Part shown: positions 15,510 to 22,760 of the stretch, one piece after another
Layout: each line of letters begins with the position of its first letter
Numbering within the stretch: the first letter of the stretch is position 1
Origin: Cyclobacteriaceae bacterium
GTDB lineage: Bacteria > Bacteroidota > Bacteroidia > Cytophagales > Cyclobacteriaceae
Direction: 5' to 3'
DNA: 38,906 bases
Assembly (NCBI GenBank): GCA_958296015.1
Contig: CATQIH010000057.1
Location: 1-38,906 of the forward strand
Position numbers and translations under genes: made by a program
The notes under the pieces: model-generated
What the model saw: only the letters and a program-made list of their open reading frames with translations
Databases searched by the model: none
What the model was told of the DNA's origin: nothing

Positions 15510-16409
15510 TTACTTCAGTGCTTCAGCACCTGCCACAATCTCCAGGATTTCTGTGGTAATGGCGGCTTGCCGTGTGCGGTTGTATGTGAGGCGCAATTGC
15601 TTGAGCAACTCTCCTGCATTGTCTGTTGCCTGATCCATAGCGGTCATCCTGGACCCCTGTTCGGCAGCGGCTGACTCCAGCGTGGCTCGGTAAAACTGGA
15701 TTTTTAAAGACTGAGGAATCAGTTCATCCACAATATATTCCTCGGAAGGCTCATAGATATAATCAATACGATCATTCTGTGCATTTTGTGGAGTTTCCTT
15801 TGCGGGTTCTTCCTGCTCTTTTTTGATCGGTAGGAAAGGGTCTGCAACCGGTATTTGGGTGGCTACATTTTTAAACTCATTGTAAACAAGTACTACTCTG
15901 TCGAATTCACCACGGGTAAAACTGTGCATAATATATTCAGCAGCTTCCCTGGCATGCTCGAAATCGTGTTCAGAAAACAGGTGCGCATGGTCATCTACTA
16001 CCTGGTACCCTCTTTTGCTAAAATGATCATAGGCTTTGGTGCCTATCGGCATGATATACAAGCGTTCGTTGCGCTCATAAAAGCTATATTCGTTAGCAAT
16101 CAGTTGTTTGGCATAACGAAAGATACTGGCATTGAAGGCACCACAAAGTCCTTTATCAGAAGAAATGACAACCAGTAATACATTCCTGGTATCGCGTTCA
16201 GTAGCATAGTCGCTTACGGTTTCCTCACTCAGGTTGGCAGATACATTGGTAAGTATTTGGTTGAGCTTGTTGGCGTATGGGCGCATCTGCATGAGGCGGT
16301 CTTGTGCCCGTCTGAGTTTAGAGGCAGCTACCATTTTCATGGCTCTGGTAATTTGCTGCGTAGACTTTACAGACCCTATTCTATTCTTTAAATTCTTTAA
16401 ACTTGGCAT
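15510..16409 (-). CDS. atpG: F1Fo ATP synthase gamma subunit
   Basis: The central rotor shaft of F1. It starts MPSLKNLKNRIGSVKSTQQITRAMKMVAASKLRRAQ, the typical N-terminal helix. It ends with the conserved helix MTAMDQATDNAGELLKQLRLTYNRTRQAAITTEILEIVAGA. The 299 residues include a hydrophilic insertion (about 195-220, KKEQEEPAKETPQNAQ) near the surface of the globular domain, consistent with the longer gamma subunits of Bacteroidota. It is the last gene of the operon, 59 bases after atpA and followed by a strong terminator. Confidence 0.97.
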   Translation of the reverse strand: MPSLKNLKNRIGSVKSTQQITRAMKMVAASKLRRAQDRLMQMRPYANKLNQILTNVSANLSEETVSDYATERDTRNVLLVVISSDKGLCGAFNASIFRYAKQLIANEYSFYERNERLYIMPIGTKAYDHFSKRGYQVVDDHAHLFSEHDFEHAREAAEYIMHSFTRGEFDRVVLVYNEFKNVATQIPVADPFLPIKKEQEEPAKETPQNAQNDRIDYIYEPSEEYIVDELIPQSLKIQFYRATLESAAAEQGSRMTAMDQATDNAGELLKQLRLTYNRTRQAAITTEILEIVAGAEALK

Positions 16410-16426
16410 ATGGTTATATTAAGCTG

Positions 16427-16465
16427 GAAGATCAAAGCTCCTTCCGTTCCCGATCTTCGATCTTC
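16427..16465 (-). repeat. Intercistronic hairpin between atpA and atpG
   Basis: GAAGATC (16427-16433) is complementary to GATCTTC, present in tandem at 16452-16458 and 16459-16465. It lies in the 59-base gap after atpA. It resembles the short complementary repeats between leuA and leuB and may stabilise or modulate the transcript. Confidence 0.45.
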
Positions 16466-16468
16466 TGT

Positions 16469-18046
16469 CTATTTAAAGCTGCTGGCAAGTTCTTTTGCTA
16501 CTTTTTCCAAAGTTCCGGTAGTGTTGTCATCCAGTTTGCCTGCTCTAAGGGTATCTAGTGTGTCGCGGTGCTGCGAACGCATAATGGTGAGATATTCCTT
16601 CTGGAAATCCTGCACACGCTCGATAGGCACATTTTTAAGAAAACCTTTGGTAGAAGCAAAGATGATCGCCACCTGTTCTTCTACCGGCATTGGAGAAAAC
16701 TGTGGTTGCTTCAGGATTTCCTGGTTCTTTCTTCCTCTGTCGATAGTGCCTTGCGTGGCAGCATCCAGGTCGGAACCAAACTTAGCAAAAGCTTCCAGTT
16801 CCCTAAACTGTGCCTGATCGAGCTTCAGCGTACCGGCAATCTTTTTCATCGGCTTGATCTGTGCCGATCCACCCACCCGCGATACCGAGATACCTACGTT
16901 GATGGCAGGGCGCATACCTGCGTTAAACAGGCCGGTTTCCAGAAATATCTGTCCGTCGGTAATAGAGATCACGTTGGTAGGAATGTATGCCGAAACATCG
17001 CCGGCCTGTGTCTCGATGATTGGAAGAGCTGTCAGCGAACCACCGCCTTTTACCAGTGGCTTGATTGCTTCCGGCAGGTCATTCATTTGCCGTACGATCT
17101 CGGTATTCTCACTAAGCTTGGCGGCTCTTTCCAGCAGGCGTGAGTGCAGGTAGAATACATCTCCGGGATAGGCTTCACGTCCAGGCGGTCTTCTTAGCAG
17201 CAACGATACTTCGCGGTAGGCCACGGCTTGTTTCGACAAGTCATCGTACACCACAAGGGCAGGACGGCCCGTATCTCTGAAATATTCTCCGATTACCGCA
17301 CCTGTAAATGGTGCAAAGTATTGCATAGGAGCAGGGTCAGAAGCCGTGGCAGCTACTACGGTGGTGTAAGCCATCGCACCGTTCTTCTCCAGAGAAGCTA
17401 CAATGTTGGCAATAGTAGACGCTTTTTGTCCGCAGGCTACGTAAATACAGTAAACAGGCTCTCCTTTTTCATAAAACTCCCGTTGGTTGATGATTGTATC
17501 GATGGCCACAGCGGTTTTTCCTGTCTGTCGGTCACCAATAATCAACTCCCGTTGCCCTCTTCCGATGGGAATCATCGCATCAATGGATTTAATCCCTGTT
17601 TGTAGCGGTTCATCTACCGGCTGGCGATAAATTACACCAGGTGCTCTTCTTTCCAAAGGAAGCTCAATCAGGTCTCCTTCTATAGGGCCTTTGCCATCAA
17701 TAGGTACGCCCAGCGTGTTGACAACGCGCCCGGCCAGGCCATCACCCACTTTGATAGAAGCGATTTTTCCTACGCGTTTCACTATATCTCCTTCTCGGAT
17801 ATGTCCTTGCTCACCGAGCAATACAGCTCCTACATTATCTTCCTCGAGGTTAAGCACCAGCGCGTTCAGCCCGTTTTCAAATTCTAACAGTTCTCCGGCC
17901 TGTGCATGAGTAAGCCCGTAAATTCGTGCCACACCATCGCCAATTTGTAGCACCGTGCCTATTTCTTCCAGTTCAGCTTCAGTCTTAAAATTAGAGAGCT
18001 GCTCTCTTAATATTGCTGAAACTTCATCAGGTCTAACTTCTGCCAT
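16469..18046 (-). CDS. atpA: F1Fo ATP synthase alpha subunit
   Basis: The non-catalytic nucleotide-binding F1 subunit, 525 residues, normal length. The P-loop GDRQTGKT is at about 171-178. The conserved [21 protein letters not shown] (about 100-120) and [17 protein letters not shown] (about 375-392) segments are clear. The N-terminus [17 protein letters not shown] carries the delta-binding helix. It lies 42 bases downstream of atpH. The partner beta gene is not in this operon. Confidence 0.98.
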   Translation of the reverse strand: MAEVRPDEVSAILREQLSNFKTEAELEEIGTVLQIGDGVARIYGLTHAQAGELLEFENGLNALVLNLEEDNVGAVLLGEQGHIREGDIVKRVGKIASIKVGDGLAGRVVNTLGVPIDGKGPIEGDLIELPLERRAPGVIYRQPVDEPLQTGIKSIDAMIPIGRGQRELIIGDRQTGKTAVAIDTIINQREFYEKGEPVYCIYVACGQKASTIANIVASLEKNGAMAYTTVVAATASDPAPMQYFAPFTGAVIGEYFRDTGRPALVVYDDLSKQAVAYREVSLLLRRPPGREAYPGDVFYLHSRLLERAAKLSENTEIVRQMNDLPEAIKPLVKGGGSLTALPIIETQAGDVSAYIPTNVISITDGQIFLETGLFNAGMRPAINVGISVSRVGGSAQIKPMKKIAGTLKLDQAQFRELEAFAKFGSDLDAATQGTIDRGRKNQEILKQPQFSPMPVEEQVAIIFASTKGFLKNVPIERVQDFQKEYLTIMRSQHRDTLDTLRAGKLDDNTTGTLEKVAKELASSFK

Positions 18047-18088
18047 TATAGATGTATTTTATTTGAAGTAAATATTGTGAGTTTAAGT

Positions 18089-18646
18089 TTATATCGCCCT
18101 GACATAACTATTGTCCGACAGGTCGTATTCCAGCGACTGGAGTTTATACCTGACAGAGTTATCCATTTGCCGGTCGCCGATCGTCAGCACAAAGCCACCG
18201 ATAATAGCAGGATCAACTTTGGCTGTCAGCTCTATCTTCTTGCCTACTTTCTGTGTGATCTGCTCTTTGAATACCTTTTTTAGCTCTTCATTCATAGGGA
18301 TAGCAGTCGTAATCACTGCTTTAGCAATGCCTTCATGTTTGCGATACATGTCAATGAAAACTTCGGCAATATCAGGCAGATAAGCTTCTCTATTTTTTCG
18401 GGTAACGATATCAAAAAAAGACATCGTCATGCTATTTACCTTTCCTTTGAAGATAGCGTGCAGCACTGCGTTTTTTTTGGCATGGTTGATAATAGGATTA
18501 CGGAGCATCAAAACGAAGTCACGATTTTTGTGACTCACGTTGTCAAACATCAGTATGTCCTGGTATATGTCTTTCAGCACTCCTTTTTCCAGCGCAAGGT
18601 CAATCAGCGATTTGGCGTAGCGAGAAGCTACTTTTATATCCGTCAT
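18089..18646 (-). CDS. atpH: F1Fo ATP synthase delta subunit
   Basis: The peripheral-stalk subunit linking b to the top of F1. It has 185 residues, typical. The N-terminal six-helix region starts MTDIKVASRYAKSLIDLALEKG. The C-terminal part has the conserved VDPAIIGGFVLTIGDRQMDNSVRYKLQSLE stretch. It sits between atpF (81-base gap) and atpA, the standard order. Confidence 0.96.
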   Translation of the reverse strand: MTDIKVASRYAKSLIDLALEKGVLKDIYQDILMFDNVSHKNRDFVLMLRNPIINHAKKNAVLHAIFKGKVNSMTMSFFDIVTRKNREAYLPDIAEVFIDMYRKHEGIAKAVITTAIPMNEELKKVFKEQITQKVGKKIELTAKVDPAIIGGFVLTIGDRQMDNSVRYKLQSLEYDLSDNSYVRAI

Positions 18647-18727
18647 ATTATTTATAGGCTAATGTATGATACAACTTCTTTTAGCGTCTGGCAGTCAAGG
18701 TGGTTGCAGATGCAGGGTAAGCAGGGT

Positions 18728-19222
18728 TTAGTTTACGCTCAGATCGCTTACCAGTTTGGCAACGTATTCTTTCTGCGACTTATCATCGCTAAGCTTTTCT
18801 CTTAAAATTCTTTCTGCAATCTGCACCGAAAGTTCGGCTACTTGTTGCTTAATATCTGCCAGAGCGGCCTTTTTCTCTGTGTCAATAGCGATTTTGGCAT
18901 CAGCAATGATGCGGGAAGCTTCTTTGGAAGCCTGTCCTTTTGCTTCTTCGCGCAGGTCGCTGGCTGCTTTGCTGGCTTCTTTGAGCATATTGTCCCGTTC
19001 TTTTCTGGCTTCTATCAGCAGTTTTTCATTATCAGATTTGAGCCGTGCCATTTCTGTTTTAGCATGTTCAGCAGCAGCCAGTGCTTCTTCTATAGAAACT
19101 TCTCTTTCCTGCAGGGCATTGAGAATGGGTTTCCAGGCAAATTTTCCCAGCAAAAAAAGCAGCAGCAGAAAACCTATTAGCTGCCAGAATATCAAGCCTA
19201 AACCCGGTGATAGTAACTCCAT
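18728..19222 (-). CDS. atpF: F1Fo ATP synthase b subunit
   Basis: A membrane-anchored peripheral stalk subunit, 164 residues. One hydrophobic segment (about 9-26, LIFWQLIGFLLLLFLLGKFA) is followed by KPILNALQEREVSIEEAL and a long charged coiled coil of Ala, Glu, Lys and Arg to about residue 150. It lies 74 bases after atpE, separated by a terminator-like hairpin. Confidence 0.96.
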   Translation of the reverse strand: MELLSPGLGLIFWQLIGFLLLLFLLGKFAWKPILNALQEREVSIEEALAAAEHAKTEMARLKSDNEKLLIEARKERDNMLKEASKAASDLREEAKGQASKEASRIIADAKIAIDTEKKAALADIKQQVAELSVQIAERILREKLSDDKSQKEYVAKLVSDLSVN

Positions 19223-19253
19223 GTATTGTATAGTTTATTGTGCGTTTACATTT

Positions 19254-19290
19254 AAAAAAGCTCCAGGATTCCTAGCGAACGCCTGAAGCT
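19254..19290 (-). terminator. Attenuator-like hairpin between atpE and atpF
   Basis: On the minus strand AGCTTCAGG (19290-19282) pairs with CCTGGAGCT (19267-19259) with one G-U pair over a 14-base loop, and a run of six T follows. It lies inside the operon, starting 6 bases after the atpE stop. Partial termination here would make more atpE message than message for the downstream genes. Confidence 0.6.
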
Positions 19291-19296
19291 TTTGGA

Positions 19297-19563
<267 letters not shown>

Positions 19564-19575
19564 TTATGGTTAGAA

Positions 19576-20637
19576 TTAAATAAGACTCTCATCAACTGCC
19601 TCTCCATGATGATGTTCCGCGACGGCAGCACCTATATACATAGAAGAGAACAAAGTAAAAATATAGGCCTGAATTGTGGCCACCAGCAACTCAATGACAC
19701 CAATAAATACTACGAAAATAGTACTTCCGATGCCTACCAGGTAAGAATTAAATATAAATGCCAAGCCAATAAGGCTCAAAATGACGATATGCCCGGCTGT
19801 GATGCTCACAAACAAACGAATCATCAGAGAAAAAGGCTTGGTAAATAAGCCTAAAATTTCTACCGGGACTAAGATAGGGAGAATTGCTTTGGGAATGCCG
19901 GGCGTGGCAAAAATATGTCTCCAATAATCTTTGTTACCACTTAAGTTTGTATAAAGAAAGGTGATCACCGCTAAAATCATGGTGACAGCAATATTACCTG
20001 TTAGGTTGGCTGCTCCCGGCAGCAAGCCTAATATGTTGTTGAACCAGATGAAGAAAAACAAAGTGAGCAGATATGGCATATACCGGCGATACTTTTTTAT
20101 GCCAATATTGGGAATGGCAATTTCGTCGCGGACAAACATGATGATAGGTTCAAAAAAAGATTGAATTCCTTTAGGAGCTAACTTAGGTGCTTTTTTGTAT
20201 CGATTAGCAATTGAAACAAAGATGATAAGCAAAAGTGCCATACTAAAAAAGAGCGAAGCCACGTTTTTGGTGACTGAGAAATCGTAAACTTTGCTACTTC
20301 TCTCTACCGATTCAATATGGTCATGTTCATTGAGAGCATAGCCTTTATAAGCTACTTTCTCGTGGGTTTCATTATAAAAGTTTTTGGAAGAAAACATCTC
20401 AAAACCTCTGTCGGAAGCATAGAGAATCACAGGGAGCCAGATGGTGAGTTCAGTATGACCAACTGTGGCAAAGTGCCACTGGTGTGAATCCTGCACATGG
20501 TGCATGATAAAGCTGGTCTCCGCCTCAGATTCTTCCCCAGGTTCAGATGCTGCCAAAGATGGCACTGCGTAGATAAATAATACAAATAAAATTATTGAAT
20601 ATAAAAAATTGTGTGGCTTTTGGGTCTTACCTCGCAT
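19576..20637 (-). CDS. atpB: F1Fo ATP synthase a subunit
   Basis: The membrane stator subunit, 353 residues from ATG 20637. It has an N-terminal signal-like segment and a long polar region (about 30-125) before the core; such extended a subunits are known in Bacteroidota. The core shows the conserved LGLLPGAANLTGNIAVT, then the proton-path arginine in KPFSLMIRLFVSITAGHI, and the final ATIQAYIFTLFSSMYI helix. A His-rich C-terminal tail (AEHHHGEAVDESLI) ends the protein. It follows an AtpI-like gene closely. Confidence 0.96.
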   Translation of the reverse strand: MRGKTQKPHNFLYSIILFVLFIYAVPSLAASEPGEESEAETSFIMHHVQDSHQWHFATVGHTELTIWLPVILYASDRGFEMFSSKNFYNETHEKVAYKGYALNEHDHIESVERSSKVYDFSVTKNVASLFFSMALLLIIFVSIANRYKKAPKLAPKGIQSFFEPIIMFVRDEIAIPNIGIKKYRRYMPYLLTLFFFIWFNNILGLLPGAANLTGNIAVTMILAVITFLYTNLSGNKDYWRHIFATPGIPKAILPILVPVEILGLFTKPFSLMIRLFVSITAGHIVILSLIGLAFIFNSYLVGIGSTIFVVFIGVIELLVATIQAYIFTLFSSMYIGAAVAEHHHGEAVDESLI

Positions 20638-20647
20638 TTTCAACGCT

Positions 20648-21043
20648 TTATTTAGAATTTGCCCGCAAGTTAGCCAATAAGCTGATTAATTCAAAAATCA
20701 AAAATATAAAATAAGTGATCAAAAAGTTTAGCACAAAACTCAGGCGATGGTTTATACCTAATTGCAACGCTACAAAGATAATCAAGAGGCTTAAGGTTAG
20801 CCTGATTATGGTAGCTGTCATGGTATATTTAATAAAGGACTCTTGCGATTTTTGGATGCCAAGGCCGATGATCCAAAATGAGAAAAGGGTCTGAAACAAA
20901 ACATACAACAGTATATACCATATCGTATCGTGTATAAAGGATACTTGTAGTATGTATTTTAGCAAAAATATACTAATAGCCACCAGCGTGGTAAACAAGA
21001 ATAACTGCCCTGCATACCTGCCATTTCTAATTTCTTCAGGCAT
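20648..21043 (-). CDS. AtpI-like membrane protein of the ATP synthase operon
   Basis: A 131-residue protein with four predicted membrane helices (about 13-30, 38-60, 72-92, 104-125). Its position directly before atpB and after atpZ is the place where AtpI/Mg-transport-like or assembly subunits are found. Sequence similarity to AtpI is too weak for me to name it firmly. The ATG at 21043 is used instead of a TTG one codon earlier. Gaps to both neighbours are short (10 and 26 bases), so it is co-transcribed. A role in c-ring assembly is inferred. Confidence 0.75.
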   Translation of the reverse strand: MPEEIRNGRYAGQLFLFTTLVAISIFLLKYILQVSFIHDTIWYILLYVLFQTLFSFWIIGLGIQKSQESFIKYTMTATIIRLTLSLLIIFVALQLGINHRLSFVLNFLITYFIFLIFELISLLANLRANSK

Positions 21044-21069
21044 CAACAGTATTGATAAAAAGTATGTGC

Positions 21070-21360
21070 TTATTTAGGAAGTTGCCTGACCAGCAATATC
21101 ATAGAACCTGCCAGGGCCAATAATACCAGAAGCACAGTGAAAAAAGGAAAACGGGTACCCGTCATTTGATCCAGCTTAAAACCTACCCATACTGCCACGC
21201 CAATAGTAGCCAGCAACTGAAAAGCTAACCCCGAATACTTGGCGTAGGTATTAAACTGATCTAGATTCCGATTCTTCTGATTCTTCGGAGGTTGCTCCTT
21301 CGGATTCTTCTGATTCTTCGGAGAGTTCTGCGGGTCGGGTGGTGATTGGTCTTGACTCAT
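21070..21360 (-). CDS. AtpZ/AtpI-family accessory protein
   Basis: The ATG at 21360 (MSQDQSPPDPQNSPKNQKNP) gives 96 residues; a longer open frame upstream is inside bactofilin and unlikely to be used. The N-terminal 37 residues are hydrophilic and repetitive (PKNQKN units). Two membrane helices then follow (about 43-60 and 70-90, FQLLATIGVAVWVGFKLD, and FTVLLVLLALAGSMILLV), with the LDQMTGTRFPFFTVL loop typical of the F0F1-ATPase AtpZ (putative subunit) family. AtpZ assists assembly or ion supply of the synthase. The gene overlaps bactofilin by 110 bases in another frame. Confidence 0.85.
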   Translation of the reverse strand: MSQDQSPPDPQNSPKNQKNPKEQPPKNQKNRNLDQFNTYAKYSGLAFQLLATIGVAVWVGFKLDQMTGTRFPFFTVLLVLLALAGSMILLVRQLPK

Positions 21361-21748
21361 TTTCAAAAGTAATTTCGCTGATAGTAACGCCCATACGGCA
21401 CGATCCGTTAAAAGTAGCCCCGGATTCAACCACCAGTTTGTTAGTAATAATGTCTCCGTGTATCACCGCAGTAGGACGCAGGATCAACAGCTCGGATACT
21501 TCAATAGATCCTTGGATTTCACCGGCGATCTCTGCATTCTGAGCGGCAACAATTCCTTCTATATAGGAAGATTCTCCCAATACGGTTTTGGCTTTGCACG
21601 TTACATTGCCCTTTACGTTGCCTTCTATCCTGATGTTGCCTACCGTCTCCACGTTACCTTCTACCGAGGTGCCTCTGCCGATGCTGCTGCTGACGTTGGA
21701 GAAGTCTTCCACTTTTGTCTTTTTTTCCTGATTGTTGCTGCTGAACAT
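21251..21748 (-). CDS. Bactofilin (polymer-forming cytoskeletal protein)
   Basis: A 165-residue bactofilin. The central beta-helix with hydrophobic repeats (about 23-120) reads IGRGTSVEGNVETVGNIRIEG, NVKGNVTCKAKTVLGESSYIEG, IVAAQNAEIAGEIQGSIEVSE and so on. Short polar ends flank it. The acidic tail (SEESEESEGATSEESEESES) is encoded where AtpZ starts in another frame. Bactofilins form filaments at the membrane that localise cell-wall enzymes; the adjacent M23 peptidase is a well-known partner pairing. It follows that peptidase by 16 bases. Confidence 0.95.
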   Translation of the reverse strand: MFSSNNQEKKTKVEDFSNVSSSIGRGTSVEGNVETVGNIRIEGNVKGNVTCKAKTVLGESSYIEGIVAAQNAEIAGEIQGSIEVSELLILRPTAVIHGDIITNKLVVESGATFNGSCRMGVTISEITFENESRPITTRPAELSEESEESEGATSEESEESESRSV

Positions 21749-21764
21749 GATATAAAATTAATAG

Positions 21765-22637
21765 TTAAAATGAAACAAATTCTTCTGGATTGACCGGATT
21801 GCCGTTATACCAAAGCTCAAAGTGTAAATGCGGGCCACTGGTCAGTTCTCCTGTATTGCCGATGATGGCAATGACATCGCCTGCATTCACAAATTCTCCT
21901 TCTTTTTTCAGAAGGCTTGAGTTGTGTTTATAGATTGAGATCACATTGCTACGATGTTGAATAGCAATCACGTAACCCGCATCCTGCGTCCAGGACGACA
22001 TAATTACAGACCCATCTGCTACACTTTTGATAGGTTCGTTTTTCTTAGATACCACATCCACCCCATAATGTTCTATCCGGGGGTTGTAAGTAGCAGAAAT
22101 TATTCCAGACAATGGCGCAAAAAAGAATATTTCATCCAGTTGGCTGCCGGTAGCCGTGCTGCTAACCGTCAGCATTTCTACGCCTTCCTCTTCAAACTCT
22201 TGCCGAAACTGCGCGTCTACTTCGGAGATACCTGTCGTTTTCACCTCATTGGGGGCTATTGCCTTGCCTTTGGTATTGGCCAGGTAATAAGACTCCGTAT
22301 CTGTAAGTGTATCTCCTTTGACAATGGTCTGAAACGAGTTGATAAATACCTTCTCCTGCTCCACTCTTTTTTCCAGAGAGTCTACCACCAGCGACAACTC
22401 TATGAGCTTGCGGTTGGACTCTGCCTGCGCGTATCTCGGATCAAACCACTGCTTGAGCAGGGTGTTGACCAAAAACAAACTACCAACGAACATGACAAGC
22501 ATCACAGTTACCGCGAAAAAAACTATCTTTGCGTAAGTGAAAGTGAAGGTTGATTTTTCAGCAAAGTCTTCCTCATTGCGGACGATCAACAAATACCGGG
22601 TCGTTAACCTACTGGAAAAAGTTTTTTTAGCTTTCAA
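21765..22637 (-). CDS. M23-family metallopeptidase (LytM/peptidoglycan hydrolase type)
   Basis: A 290-residue membrane-anchored protein. A transmembrane segment spans about 33-53 (IVFFAVTVMLVMFVGSLFLV). A coiled-coil linker (about 68-100) follows, then the M23 domain (about 175-285). Metal ligands are His and Asp in HYGVDVV and the HxH of GPHLHFELW; the first part reads PLSGIISATYNPRIEH. The domain would act on peptidoglycan cross-bridges in the periplasm. It is first in the bactofilin/ATP synthase run and divergent from sprE. A promoter candidate is upstream. Confidence 0.93.
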   Translation of the reverse strand: MKAKKTFSSRLTTRYLLIVRNEEDFAEKSTFTFTYAKIVFFAVTVMLVMFVGSLFLVNTLLKQWFDPRYAQAESNRKLIELSLVVDSLEKRVEQEKVFINSFQTIVKGDTLTDTESYYLANTKGKAIAPNEVKTTGISEVDAQFRQEFEEEGVEMLTVSSTATGSQLDEIFFFAPLSGIISATYNPRIEHYGVDVVSKKNEPIKSVADGSVIMSSWTQDAGYVIAIQHRSNVISIYKHNSSLLKKEGEFVNAGDVIAIIGNTGELTSGPHLHFELWYNGNPVNPEEFVSF

Positions 22638-22665
22638 AATTTCATGTTTATTTGCGAGAGATAAG

Positions 22666-22698
22666 CAAAACTAAACATTAAAATAACTTTGTCTGCAA
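22666..22698 (-). promoter_or_regulatory. Candidate promoter of the M23/bactofilin/atp run
   Basis: On the minus strand TTG (22698-22696) is followed after 22 bases by TAGTTTTG (22673-22666), matching TAnnTTTG. It precedes the M23 start codon by 28 bases. The -33 box is partial. Confidence 0.45.
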
Positions 22699-22729
22699 GC
22701 AAGGTATCATAATACTTGCTGTGTGTCGT

Positions 22730-22737
22730 TAGCTTTG
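22730..22737 (+). promoter_or_regulatory. Candidate -7 element for sprE/porW
   Basis: TAGCTTTG matches TAnnTTTG and lies 23 bases before the chosen TTG start. No good -33 box is visible. With this element active, the earlier in-frame TTG at 22716 would be upstream of the transcript. Confidence 0.4.
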
Positions 22738-22760
22738 GTATAAATCTAAAAATTAATTGT

